Below are positions 36,236 to 49,100 of a stretch of DNA of 64,000 nucleotides, in pieces. The stretch's first letter is position 1; every line of letters begins with the position of its first letter. The position numbers were made by a program, and so were the translations under genes. The notes under the pieces were generated by a model, which worked only from the letters and a program-made list of their open reading frames with translations, searched no databases and was not told where the DNA came from. This DNA is from Euptelea pleiosperma (lineage: Eukaryota > Streptophyta > Magnoliopsida > Ranunculales > Eupteleaceae): assembly GCA_035048495.1 (NCBI GenBank), contig CM068546.1:35854674-35918673 (forward strand). The letters run 5' to 3'.

Positions 36236-37090
36236 TTACATGAGCACTTGCCCATCGACGACCTTAGCAGGGAGCTCTGTTATTGGATCCCCATTCTCAT
36301 CATAGTGAAGAGAACCAGAGAAATTCAGAGGTCGGCATCTTTCTCCCATTAGAATCCTCTTCTTGCATAGCTCCTTGTTGTCATCTTCCTCTTTCTCATC
36401 TGTATTTTCCCCCCGTCTGCTCACTTTCTTTCTTGAACAATTTTCCTTCCTTGCCTTAAAATTAATCGAGAACCTCTTTGAAGTTCGAGAAGCTTTACAA
36501 CCTACTTCTTCTTCAATCGAAGGATTCCTGCGTCTACCTTTAATAAATTTCAAAGAAGTTTTCTTATTTAAGAAACCCATGAAAGACAATGGCGCTTTCA
36601 AAGGTTTCTTACTACCCTTTTTGATCTCCAAGTTTTCCTCCGACCTATTCAAACTGTTGGTGCTGCTCATACTTGTACTTCTCAGTGACTCCCAATCCTC
36701 CAATCCAGTCTTCTTTCCGGTGAATCGACTGCTATCATCACTACTACTATAGTGGGGACTACCATTTGGATCAGAAACAGAGGTAATATCTGAGTTCTTA
36801 CCACCAAAAGCATTAGAGAAGAGAGATGTAACTTTATTTGGAAAAAGAATTCTTGCATTAAACCCTTTCTTCTTTACATTTTCTTTTTTCTTGACAGTCT
36901 TCAGCAGTGATATAGGGATCTTGATCCTTACCTTTGGAATTGGAAATGCTTCATTGAGAACTCTAGAGTTCCTGGTGGTGATGCCGATGTTGGGAAAGTA
37001 AGACATTAGAGTCTTTGTTGAACCCCTCTTAGAGATGAGAGACCTGCAACTTCTTTTGATGCTAATGATAGAATTCTTCTCTCCTGCCAT
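36236..37090 (-). CDS. uncharacterised basic plant protein, single exon, 284 aa
   Basis: This is one uninterrupted frame from ATG at 37088-37090 to TGA at 36236-36238. The protein is Lys/Arg- and Ser-rich, with basic clusters (KTVKKKENVKKKG, KFIKGRRRN, KARKENCSRKKVSRRG), a serine-rich middle (about 110-150) and an acidic patch (DEKEEDDNKE). It has no signal peptide or membrane segment. The C-terminus, ILMGERCRPLNFSGSLHYDE followed by NGDP, resembles a conserved tail I recall in small plant families of unknown function ('MGxxCxPLxFSGxxxYD'). That tail and the unbroken length argue for a real gene. Nuclear location is plausible from the basic stretches but not shown. Neighbours are MITEs. A GGCGGGAAC word (37157-37165), an E2F-like site, lies about 70 bp upstream. 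Confidence 0.75.
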   Translation of the reverse strand: MAGEKNSIISIKRSCRSLISKRGSTKTLMSYFPNIGITTRNSRVLNEAFPIPKVRIKIPISLLKTVKKKENVKKKGFNARILFPNKVTSLFSNAFGGKNSDITSVSDPNGSPHYSSSDDSSRFTGKKTGLEDWESLRSTSMSSTNSLNRSEENLEIKKGSKKPLKAPLSFMGFLNKKTSLKFIKGRRRNPSIEEEVGCKASRTSKRFSINFKARKENCSRKKVSRRGENTDEKEEDDNKELCKKRILMGERCRPLNFSGSLHYDENGDPITELPAKVVDGQVLM

Positions 37091-37309
37091 TCTTTGTTGG
37101 TGAAGAAGGAATTTGATTGAGGAGATGGAGGAGTTGAGATATTTAAGGTTTTTATGGGCGGGAACTGCGACGAGATCGGATGAGTTAGTTATACAGACAG
37201 TTTAGGACTTAGCTTTCTCCCTCTAGCGCGTTATTATTGGAGCACGCACACACGTAGATACTTGAGAGTGCTGGACAGCGTACATCATACGATTCATACT
37301 CATGGTTTA

Positions 37310-37690
37310 AAAAAACGGCCGTTAGACGGAAAGGTACTTCACCGTTACGTTACATAACTTTTTAAAGTTCATAAATAACGGCCATTATTTCCATTTAACG
37401 GTCTTTTAAAAAATAACGGCCGTTATTTATGAAAACATTTGTTAAAGTAACGCCTGTTATTTCCATTATTTTTCGTTATTTTTTTCCTTTATAAATTTTA
37501 CTGAAAATTTGAACTTCATTTTTGGAATTTTGAATTTTAGAATCTAGATTCGTTTTTTTTTTCTGTTTTATTTCCAGTAATTCTGTTTTTTTTTTTTTTC
37601 ATTTTTGGTCCTGTGCGTTACAATCCATTATAACGGTCAGTCATTATAACGGAAAAAAATGATAACGCCCGTTAAAACTTGCATCGTAGT
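37310..37690. repeat. cluster of TAACGGCCGTTA-type palindromic words
   Basis: Words such as 'acggccgtta', 'ataacggcc', 'aataacggccgttatt', 'taacggtc' and 'ataacgcccgtta' recur in both orientations within 380 bp, mixed with AT-rich DNA. It looks like a degenerate foldback element. It is non-coding. Confidence 0.6.
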
Positions 37691-37989
37691 ACCATATACG
37701 CAACCATTAAATCAGCACTGTTAATCTGGTGATCATCAGATCACGGACTTGAGTATAACCAGGAATCATATTGATTGGTCAATCTTAACCGTTTAAGAAA
37801 ATTAGCCCCTGCATTTAATGACGAGAGATCGTTGGGCTGCTGCAGCCCATCAAAAGAAGTAACACACTGAACGGCCGGATAATATGCCACTATGCTTGCT
37901 ACGTGTAGGATCAGTTACACCGAACCACCATAGATCAGCAATTCTTTATGATAAACTTTCATCAATACAGAGAGAAAAGATTATCCCGA

Positions 37990-38285
37990 CCAAAATGCCA
38001 CGTGGCACAGTTTCGCGCCCACTGAACAATGTCTGATCCACTCTTTGGGGGACATACAATCAGCCTGGTTGGTGATTTATAGCCGTTGGATTTGAGCACT
38101 TTTTCATCATCGACTTTAAACTCACCCATACATAACCTCTTTATGAAGCCCATGGTGAATAAGCTCTCGAATCCAAAGGCTAGAAATACCAATCTGAATT
38201 GTGAATTCTTGTACAAACATTCATGGGTCCAGTGGGCCCCAAAATGTGCCAGCTGGCAAGTTGGAGGAGTTTTGTATCAAATTTT
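37990..38285. repeat. foldback MITE of the G-box family
   Basis: Left arm 'aaaatgccacgtggcacag' and right arm 'aaaatgtgccagctggca' are inverted, with an inverted 'gccgttggatttgagcac' and 'ctcgaatccaaaggc' core. A G-box lies at 37999-38004. It has the same family words as the 991-1340 and 24-28 kb elements. Confidence 0.65.
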
Positions 38286-39108
38286 TGATAACGTAGAACA
38301 GCTCAGAATCAATGGGCTAAAGCATAATCATGGAAATCGGTTCAGAATTGAGACTGCCAAATGTTGGGACACCGTTGGATTTGACAAGATCCCAATACAA
38401 TCTAGGAGCCCAGTAAAACCTCAACCGTCCTATTCAATGATAATATGGCATTGACCAATGGTTAGATTGCAAGAATGATTTGAATTTTGGACCGGGTAAC
38501 ACATGATGAGGACCCAAATTTTTTTTTGATTTTCTTAATTTCTGTTTCGCTTGGGCAGCTTATAAATATGCTGAATTGTGTCTCAAAAGAGCTGCACGTT
38601 TATCCCATCAAGAACTCTAACCAGATCACCCTCTACCTTGGCTTGTTGCCACATTATGCTCGGAAACTCCATCCAAGCCCGAATGTAATGTCTTTTATTT
38701 TGTAAATAAATTGATTTGCCCGTGTGCCATCTCCATGTCAAAACCAGGCTTTGCCTACAGAGCCCCAACCCACTTCCTACCCCCAAAAAAAGGAAAGGAT
38801 GATTTAACTGTAGAAAAAACACACAAATTGTGTTTCTCATCACAACCTTTCTTTGTAATCTTAGGCTCTGTATGGTGACCCAAAAGTTTTCTAAGATGGG
38901 ATTCACAAGTCATAATGCGCTGATCTAGAAAGCTTTTATGGGTACAAATCATTCTAACGGCTACCATACAATAAATATTTTCCTATTGGTGGAAAATCTG
39001 TAATACTATAATGGAGAAAAAGTCTGATTAACAGACATTTTCCCAGAGAGAACAGGCCTAAACTACAAAATCTGGTAAGAAACTGCTCAGACAAACATAG
39101 AAGTATCG
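38286..39108. other. intergenic and 3' region of the PDCD2-like gene
   Basis: Only short chance frames were seen. The part adjacent to 39108 should hold the 3' UTR of the minus-strand PDCD2-like gene. Nothing else was recognised. Confidence 0.5.
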
Positions 39109-40085
39109 TTATGGTACCACAGCAGATGGAGAAGAGAGCTGAACCCAAGCAAATTCCTCTTTGTAAGCAATGCTTGCTTCGCAGGAAGCACTACATGCGT
39201 ACACAATGATGGTGGCCCAGTCAAGAGAGTCTAAATCGTTCTTCACCCCAAAGTAAAAAAGCAGCTGGGGCAAGATCTGTAGCCAACACAAAACAGAAAA
39301 TTAGTGTGATAAGAAGTTGTTGTAAGTAATAACAGGGCATGGATTGGGGATCTGTAGGGACATACAAAAGGGTCTCAGAGAGAGAAACCATGCAAATGTA
39401 GATGGGTTAAGCCAAATGAGTGCTATCAGTTAAAAGGTAATAGCACAAAAGAAGAGAAAGAAACTGATATAGAGTAGGTGAACCACAGAAATGGGATCCC
39501 AAACTAGAACACATAAAACTGTGAAGTAAGAAGAGATTCCAAACCTGGAATTCGTAACATAGAGGGCCATCACAGTAGTTGCATTTAGGAATATCCGCCT
39601 TAGATAGGTGGCCACTTGACATGGGCCACAGTGGTTTTGCCTTCGCATCCCTAGAATATCTGTTACAGTTGAATGAAGAGAATCATAGGTGAGACCACCC
39701 AGCCAGCCAATAATAAAAATAGAATATATATAGGTCAGGATTGGGAGACAACAATTTACACAACATTTTCTACAACAAAAAATTGGTGTGGGCCAATATA
39801 TAAATTATAAGTTTTGGAATTGGATGATTTTTGGCGAAGATGGTTTCTATGGCGAGGAGATCATCCTCACAAAAGTTCAAATCATTCTGACATTCGTAGA
39901 CTGATTTAGAAGTTGAAGAATTATGGACCGTCTATTTTTACCGTTAACTTGAAGACTACACTTGATGGGGTTAGAAATTTCAGAATGGGCTGATTTTTTG
40001 TAGGAGTGATCTATATGGAGAGAGAGACTACACTTGATGGGGTTAGAAATTTCAGAATGGGCTGATTTTTCGTAGGAGTGATCTA

Positions 40086-40134
<49 letters not shown>

Positions 40135-43100
40135 GTTGGCTTTGAAACTACAGAATAATGACCAACTGCTCAATTTCGAAATGTTATTTGGTCAGCAAAG
40201 GAACTGAGTCAACAAAGTAAATTCAGTGTCCATTATGACACGGCACAATACTGTCAGGACAACAACATCTTAAGTTTTACATATTTAATAACAATGAAGT
40301 ATGGGAATCTTTAGTTTATACCATTGACAAATTATGCAACATAAGTAGAGCAGATATTGAATATCAAACTTTATACATAGCATAAACTCAAACCAATTCT
40401 TGAGCCATTGAGTGATTTGATTCAGTAGCCCAAGAAACTGAGCCAGTTAACCCAAGTTTGTAATAGAGCTTATTGGGCAAACGGACAATTTATCAACGGC
40501 CGGGAGTGGGGTGGAGGGTGATAAGGTGGACTTTAACGCCCAACGATTTTACCAACTTAGCAAGCTGGCATCCTTGCAGTCTTTCATGTTGTACAAAAAA
40601 GAAAATAACCACTGCATACTTGTAGTGTTATACATAAGCACTCACCTTATTACTTGCTCAGGAGCTTTAGCAATGCGCACTTGAAAAGAGGCCCAACTTT
40701 TTTTATCATCATCTCCCTGGTACCAGATCCAAACAGGCAAGGGTAAGAGATCCCAGCAGATAGAACCATTATAAGAAAATCATCTGTGGGGCGTGGGCTC
40801 ACCCTTACCTCAAAATTGTCCAACAGTGACTTAACTGTGTCATCCATTTGGTCCTTAGAAACCAATGAATTTGAGTACTCATTGTCTTCAGATGCTTCTG
40901 TATCAAATTCATGCTCATCCTCACTTATGATCTCAAATTCTGGCCACAGAGCATTGCTAGCAACTGCTATCAAACAAAATTCATAAGAAGAGAATCAATA
41001 GAGTGTTTTAAGGAAACCTATAGTATTCAGGTTGAATACGGCTCAGATATATTCCAGGATGTATGACATACAGATATATTTCACATGGGCTCATGAATCG
41101 TGACTGCACATAAGCCACCCGTTCAATGGTTCTTTTCACTGGTCAAACAATCCTATCAAATGCATGGACTTCTTCTCTAATCATTTCACTTACTGTTTGC
41201 TTAGACATCCAAATTTTAGGTCTTAAGTAAATTGTTAGGATAATCCGTTTGAGCAGTTTTTATCCCATTGCCCATGCAGATGTGGCCTAAATTTGGGGGT
41301 GGTTTGAATCGATGAGCCCGTGTGACGCATCTGTGAAACATGTCTGTAATACACTGAGAGTACTCCACCCAATTACCCCAGGCTTACTCTCTCTCTCCCC
41401 TCTTGAAGTGGTTCAGCCATTACTGGGGCTAGGGTCAGAAGATTGAGAAGAGATGCTCATCCTTTGACAGTCAACTTTATGCCCTGAACGCCAATGCATG
41501 ACCTACGAGAGAAAAGACAACAGATTTTTGGCAATGTTGACTTGAAGAACTAAAACAGCATGGGAACCTCATTACTCCTAATTACCTGGTGTTTTGCAGA
41601 GCAATAGCGTGCACTCCTGCAACTACTGCAGACCTTGTCTCCTTTCCACGTACCACACCAACAACAAAGCGCGGCTAAAACAAGCCATCAACAGAGAGAT
41701 GAGATCATTAGGAAGCATTAAGCCTTTTCTAGATTTTTATGATGATGATGGCCACAAAAAAGTTTTATGCCCTCGACAAACACTCAGCCCACCTATGCAT
41801 TGATCATGACTATTCATTTGGTGGGTCCCCTCTTGGACTGGCCATAGCCCAAAGATTACATCACTAGATAATCTTAAATCCATCCAAAAGCAATATTCTT
41901 GGGCTATGGCCATCCAAAGAGTGGCTAATCAAAGAAGAGTATGAAGTATGCATATTTAAGCCATGTAGATTGTGAAGCCTGCGGATGTAAATTTTTTGTC
42001 TTTCGCAAACACATCCGATTCTTTCTTTTTCTATTGATTCTTTTCAATAAGACATTTCATCCATAGGTGCATGGTTCACGTGTGTGTTGCAGTTCATTTT
42101 TATTTTTTTTATCAGTAAAAGGGATAATATATTAAAAGGAGGGCTGAGGAAGCCCTGAAAAACTATACAACCAAAGAGAGCCGAACCCAAAACAGCAAGA
42201 CGAAGCCCTACAACCCGAACGAGGAGGCTGATCTCAAAGGATTAAACGGTCCCACCGGACAACAAAATCATCAAATCTGAACTTCTTAAACATAGGAAAA
42301 GCAGAGACCCAGTAGTAGAGGGTTGCTTTAACATTCATGAGAATCTCCTCCATGTCGGCCATTTTATCTTCAAACGTCCTGTGATTTCTGTCCTTCCAAA
42401 TCTCCCAGCAGATGGCAAACGGTATGACCCTCCAAAGGGTACGACCGATAGAAGAGAATGCCTTGGCTTTCCATCCCACGAATGTATCATAAACCGAACA
42501 AGGTAAAATCCAAAGAATCTTGAAAAGCTGCAGAAAACGCTCCCAAATTTCTTTGGATACGCTACAATGGATGAGAAGGTGGTTTGTGGACTCCTCTTCT
42601 TGCCAGCACATGATGCAACGATTCGGGAGTTGAAAACCGCGCTTTTTAAGATTCTCCACGGACATGATCTTGTCTTGCATGGCGCACCAAAAGAAAAATA
42701 TAACTTTGAAAGGAATGGGAGTATTCCACAAATTCTTGCCTGGGAATACCCTCTGAGGGGGGTGAAGAAGAGAGTTATAGAAAGATTTGACCGAGTCTCC
42801 CCTTGGAATCATGCTTCCACCACCTACTATCATCTGCACCTTCAATCAGTTGAAACCCTTCTAACCAACTAACCAAGGAAGCAACAATATCCACCTCCCA
42901 GTCATTGATTCTTCTTCTCAACCCCAAATCCCAAGAGACAGATCAGTTCCCACTAAAAACAACTTCGCTAACAACCCCACCTTTGCGATTGGATAAGGAA
43001 TAGATGGGGAACTCCTCAACAAAAGAGGACACCCCACACCAGGCATCTTCCCAAAATCTAACTTTTGATCCGGTTCCCACCTTAAACTTACTCTTGTTTC

Positions 43101-46100
43101 TGATTTCTCCCCCAACTTAGATATCCCTTTCCAAACTCTTGTGCCATATGATGTTGTAGTGCCGCATTCCCACCCATGGTTTTCCGAACACTGTTTACTC
43201 AAAATAACCTTTCTCCACAAACTTTCCCTATCCTCCCCGAATCTCCAATGCCACTTTCCAAGCAAAGCTTGATTCATCAACTTGATAATCCGAATCCCAA
43301 GACTCCCTTCTTCTTTAGGTTTGCAAATGTAATCCCAATTGACAAGATGAAACCGGTGCTTCTCTTCTTTGTCATCCCACAAAAAGTTCCTGATAAGCTT
43401 TTCTATACACTTCGACACTTCCTTGGGCATGGAGAAGAGAGACATATAAGATATGGGCAAATTTGAAAGATTGCTCCTAACTAGGGTGATTCTTCCTCCT
43501 TTAGATAAGAAACCTTTCTTCCATGCTGCCAATCTTCTCTGAATGCGTTCCAGGACCGGATCCCAGATATTCTTCGATCTGCTATTTGCCCCTAGCGGAA
43601 GACCGAGATACTTAGTAGGAAGCTCTCCTGTTTTACATGACAAGCAAGCTGCAATCTCATCCAAGTTCCCCACATTCCCCATCCCAAGCACTTCACTTTT
43701 GATTTTAAGGCCCGACACTACTTCAAAGCAGCGCAAGACCCCTCGTAATCCTTGAGCTTGACTGCGTGAGGCCTCGAAGAAAAAGATAGAATCATCCGCG
43801 AACTGTAAATGGGAAATGATAGGACTCTCTTCGCCGACATTGAATCCAGTCAAGAACCCCTCATCCACCGCTTTAGAGACCATCCAACTCAACCCCTCCG
43901 CAACAATAATGAAGAGATATGGCGATAATGGGTCCCCCTAACGAAGGCCCTAGAACTTTTAAAGAAACCAGCTGGGGACCCGTTGATAAGGACCGAGAAA
44001 CGAATTGTCAAGATGCAAATACGGATCCATCTTCTCCATCTGACCCCAAATCCCAAACGACCCAATATGTCATCGAGGAAGGACCAACTCACGTGGTTGT
44101 AAACCTTCTCCAAATCCACTTCACAGATGATTCCCAAATTGCTCTCATGTTGGCTGGAATCAATAACTTCATTGGCAATGAGAACTCCATCTAAGATCTG
44201 ACGACCTTGCAAAGGAGAAATGATGCTTCCCAGAACTCCTCTCAACCTGGTAGCCATAACTTTTGCAATGATCTTATACATGCTCCCTATCAAACTGATA
44301 GGCCGGAAATCCGCAAGGGATTCCGCACCTTCTTTCTTGGGAATGAGGGAGATGAAAGTAGTGTTGACCCTCCAATTAAGCCACGCCTCCTGTTAAAATT
44401 CCTCCACTACCCTCATGAAATCCTTGCCTATAATGTGCCAGCACAAAGAGAAAAAAGCCAAATGGAAACCATCTGGGCCTGTGGCCTTTTCCCCCCCAAA
44501 AGATTTAATGGCATCCATCACTTCTGTCTCATCAAAGTGTCTTTCCATCCATCTGCTCTGGCTGTCATCAATTGGTTAAAAGTAATGCCATCAAGCTTGG
44601 GTCTCTCAGCTACTAACTCAAAATAGAGGTGGGAATAGTAATTGACAATGGCTTCTCTGATACTCTCCTCTTCATCCACGGTTACTCCCTCAACCTTAAT
44701 GGTGGATATGTTATTGGCTCTTCTTCTTGCATTAGCAATCCTGTGAAAGAAGTCGGTATTCCTATCGCCTTCCTTTAGCCATTTTACTCTAGACTTCTGC
44801 CTCTAACTAATCTCCTCCTGGTGGTCTAGAGATAATCTCTCTTCATATCCGTCCTACCAAATTCCTCTCTGGACAGGGATTCCTCCTCTTCCTTCTTATC
44901 GAGACGCCCGATCTCCTAAAGCAAATCCCCCATCTTCTTGTCAATTCTGTCGACCACCTCTACATTCCACACCTTCAAAAAAATTTTGAGGGCATTCAGT
45001 TTGTTCTAGAAGGTGAACCCCGCTCTTCCATTGAACTCAAAGGAATTACATCTAAACTCCACTTCACGAAAGAAGGCTCCTGCAACCACATCAGTTCAAA
45101 ACGAAACGGAGATCGTCTACGACTGGTCCCACCAAAATCTAGAATCAACGGACAATGACAGTGCTCAAAGTGAGGAACTCAAGGATCTTCAAAGGGAAGA
45201 GGAAGGAATTGCCAAGATAGTGCTCAAAGTGAAAGCCCTTCTTCTTTGGTCTTCTGTTTCTCCCCTTTTTAAATGATGTTTTTTTTATTCCTTCGTGTAT
45301 AGATGGATGATTTGCTTGTGGATGTCCCTTCTCGTGTGAAGGGGTAACCCGCTTTTTGTGTAGCTCTTTGGGGCTTTCCCCTCGTTAAAACATACATACT
45401 TATAAAAAAAAAAAGGACAATGATCAGTCACCGGATTGGTAATGGCCGATTGAATGATATCCGAAAAGTGAGCCTCCCAACTGCTGGTAATAAGAAATCT
45501 GTCCAGTCTGCAAAGAGTAGGGTTTTGCAGATGATTGGACCACGTGAATTTAGTTCCAGCTAAAGGGAGATCTACCAACTCATTCCTAACAACAAAATCC
45601 GAGAAGTCCCTCATACTTGAGGTAATCCTATTCCTTCTACCCCCTTTCTTCTCATGAAGGAATCTGATGACGTTGAAATCCCCTCCGATACACCAAGGAT
45701 AGTTCCACCTACTATGGATCCTATCAAGCTCCTCCCAAAAAAGACCACAGATCCCACTGTCATTAGGACCATCTTCCCCACTTCTACAAAGAATGGAAAT
45801 AGAAAAAGAACCCAACAAAGCGTCTTTCACCTTCAAAGCCTCTAGATTCCAGACAACCAGAACACCCCCCCCCCCCCAGCAGTACCCACCGCCGGGGTAG
45901 CAATCCACCCTAGACCTCTTTTCCTACATATCTCCTCAACTATTCTATCTTCCATGCTGGCCAACTTCATTTCCTAGATCACCATTAAGATCGGATTCCG
46001 CCTTTTAAACAAGCTCCGCACTGAAGCCCTCCTATCCATGTTGCCCAGACCCCTAACATTCCAGGATACTATATTGAGCTTCATTTGGAACAAGAGTAAG

Positions 46101-49100
46101 CCATGGACTTCCAGTTGCTCCTCTTCTCTTGTAATTTCCCATCGTAGTTGATATGACTGATTAACTTATTCAACTCCTTGCTGATTTTCCCCTTCTAACT
46201 ACCCACCTTCCCTAACTGCTCTCCAGATGTACTGTGGGAGGTCCTAGCACCCTCGAATCCCTCCTTGGGGTTGGGTGGGATGTTCTCCTGAGCTGCCGTC
46301 ATTCTACCATCTGATTCCCCTGGTATTGAACTCTTCTTACCCATCTTCTCTACTCTACTGAAGAGCCTTCTGGTTTGGTCTCCCATTCCCTCAAATGTAA
46401 CTCCAATGGCTTTACCAAAATGCATGTAACCCCCTGTCAACCAATCCCCTTCGCCATCCGTCTGATTACCTCTTGCTGGTAATTTAGTCAACGTAATAGG
46501 CAATCCCACCACAGACGAGTCATCAGCTCTAAAAGATGATTCATATTCCCCCAGGCTATCGCTGAGAGCCCCAACTTCAGAAACCTCCCATGCAGCTCTA
46601 CCAGTCTCTTAGTCCGATGATGAGTCTTCCACTCCGATGCTAGGGGAATCGTCAATGTCTCCTATCAAACTACCTCTCCTAGCTCTACCACTATCAGGGT
46701 CATCAGATAGGCCGTAATCAACTAACCTACCTTCCCTAAGAATCTCCACCACAGCTGATGGTGTCGTGGCCGCACTGGAGAAAGGGCCGCAAGATAGGAT
46801 GGGAACCGAAGAAAAGAGATTAGCTTGCAAAGGTGAAACTGTCGAGAATCCATGAGGCTGTAAGAATCCCTTAGCCTTCATCTTTACGCTCCAGAGAGAC
46901 ACCCCTTCTCTCCCGCGGGCCGCCTCAAGGCCAAAACTCCTCCGACCGTTGCACTGAGGAGAAAAATCCATTTGGGATTCACTTCGGTGTGAGGCACTAC
47001 TATCGCACTCAGTACCGCCTAAAGCTTTACTTGGCGAAGAAATGATAAGCTACTTCGCGGGAGCTTGCAGCGACTTATCTCTAACCTTCGTGGCTGCCAC
47101 GTGTAATATACCAACTGCATTAGGCTGTGATGCCTCTCTCTTGTTAAGATCACCATGTGGCCACGATGAAGAAATCAACTTTCTGCCCTTCTCGCCACTT
47201 GTACTTGTCCCCCTCCTGACAAGCTTCTCCAGGCTTGACATCTATCCTGAGATGGCAGCAAAAGGCTGATGATGGGTTTGCTCCATGCAATCGCCACTGA
47301 ACACGTCTCTCTGCCTGAAAGTGATCTCAACTAAAGACGCATGTTGTGACATGATCCCAGTCCACTGACAAGGCTCCACGCATCCCATCCCACCCCATGG
47401 CTCTCCTCGATAATCTCACTCGCGGGTTTCAAATTTGAAAAAGCTGGGGGAAGAGCCGTCGCCACCTCTTTGTCCCACCTAGACATCGTTGTTGGCTTGT
47501 TGACTCTCCCATGGGTCCTCGCCTTGCCACCTGGCCCGATGGCCCCACCCCTTTTGGTCTGCACCTCACTTCTCTCGCCAACTGGCGGACGTTGCTATAC
47601 CGCCTTTTCTGCCAAGAACACGTTTTGGACGCCGTCTGAGTTCCCAGCCTCCAGCCTCACCGGCGCTATGGGGGTTGCTTCAACCTCAATCACAATCGGA
47701 AAGAGCACTCTGTCTAGGAGCTGGATAACTCTTGGGATTTGCCTTAACCCACCTACCGCCACTTTCATACGGATGAAATCCAAATTTTCGAGAGACGAAA
47801 TACCACCTACAACTCGGACGCCCCCGCATAAGCCCCCAATGGCCTTCAGAACGTTAAGATTGCGTAAATGGAAGGGAATACCTCTGATGTTCAACCACCT
47901 TTCTCTAATGAGCGATTCGCACAGGTAGGTATGCACTGATGGCCACCACCTATGAAGACTTGCTACCCCGAACCTAGATCAATGGGTCCTATGTTACATA
48001 TCTTGCCAATCTCTTCCTCTATCTTGACAAAGAACACAAATCTCTGATACCGAATTCGAAGGACAATATGCCAAACAATCTTAACTGAGAAAGAATAGCT
48101 CGTTTAATGTTGGTCGTCACATCACGGACAATGGCCCTACACCATCTCCCAGAGCAACCCGTCGTCGTGTTATAGTCCGTGAAGATACAAGGTTCTCTGC
48201 CCATCGTCCCGACCTTGGTCGAAATTGAAATTGACGCGTTTGCTCCAGCAAGGACCAGGAAAGAGTCATCTCTCGACATCAAGGCTCCAGATGATTTTGA
48301 GCTAGGCTCAAGGAACGATCTGTTAATCACGTACTCTAGGCTGCACACCTTCTGGGATAAAAACTATTGATGAAGAGGCAACACCGTAGAATTCCGTCAC
48401 TTTTAGGTAAGTGCCTCTAGGATTAGAGCCCCAAATCGCTAGCCACGTTCTGCCGCTATCATGGCATTTACGGATGAAACTACATGTCTTTGCCTTTGCA
48501 CAGATCCCTCAAAACCTGACTAAGCCATAGAATACCTATGTTGCTGAGAAGTATGGCTTTCCAAAATCCTTTACCTCTTTCTACTAGCTTCACAAAATGG
48601 CGTTTCCCAACAGTGGTGTCCTCCAAGTCAAAAGAATTGGCTTCGATCAGCAGAGTCTTCTTCATACCTCGATCTGAAACTTGCGAAGGTGCCGAACTCT
48701 CCACCACTCTCACAAGCATTTCGTTGATCGATCAGATCTCAAACAAATCAAGGTCCCATCTGCTTTCCGGAGCTCTTCTTTTTCTCAAAACCGGCCAAAG
48801 TGGGAGGTTGACCGTGTATCGACCGATTTAGCTGGTAAAATCGATCGGTCGAGAAATAAACTCACAAACAAAACCCGCTTCCCTTAAACTAACCGGTTCA
48901 TCCAGTTAAACTTCGACGGCCTATAAACAAGCAAACCGGCTATCACGTCACTTCGCACATTCAAACCATGTTTGTGTGTGACACGTGTGGGTAAATACAT
49001 ACATACATGTTCATGTGTGTGTTTCAGTTGTTGATCATGTCGCTTCACACATTCAAGCTGCTCATATTGATTCATGTAATAATTAGAGACCAAATTTTAT

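Larger units (their letters stand above)
42095..49008 (-). mobile_element. decayed L1-type LINE inserted in PDCD2-like intron 4
   Basis: The interval is flanked by 21-bp direct repeats (42074-42094 and 49009-49029) that match at 19 of 21 bases, as expected of an old LINE target duplication. On the minus strand it reads 5' to 3': ORF1 (about 48.7-46.2 kb), endonuclease (46.08-45.28 kb), reverse transcriptase with zinc-knuckle tail (45.3-42.2 kb), and an A-rich tail at 42095-42112. The length of 6.9 kb is close to full length. Every ORF is broken by stops and frameshifts, so it cannot move. It is transcribed in the same direction as its host gene. Confidence 0.92.

Noticed and set aside
40786..40986. 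Plus-strand frame antisense to PDCD2-like exon 7
   Set aside because: The minus strand here encodes the conserved PDCD2-like segment 'NALWPEFEIISEDE' with correct splice phases.
43176..44626. Plus-strand frames of 90-140 codons over the LINE
   Set aside because: They are antisense shadows of the LINE reverse transcriptase; the minus-strand frames carry the conserved RT blocks.
45867..45880. Frameshift hot spot or slippery site at the C run in the LINE
   Set aside because: A homopolymer in a dead LINE, possibly also an assembly length error; no functional meaning can be supported.
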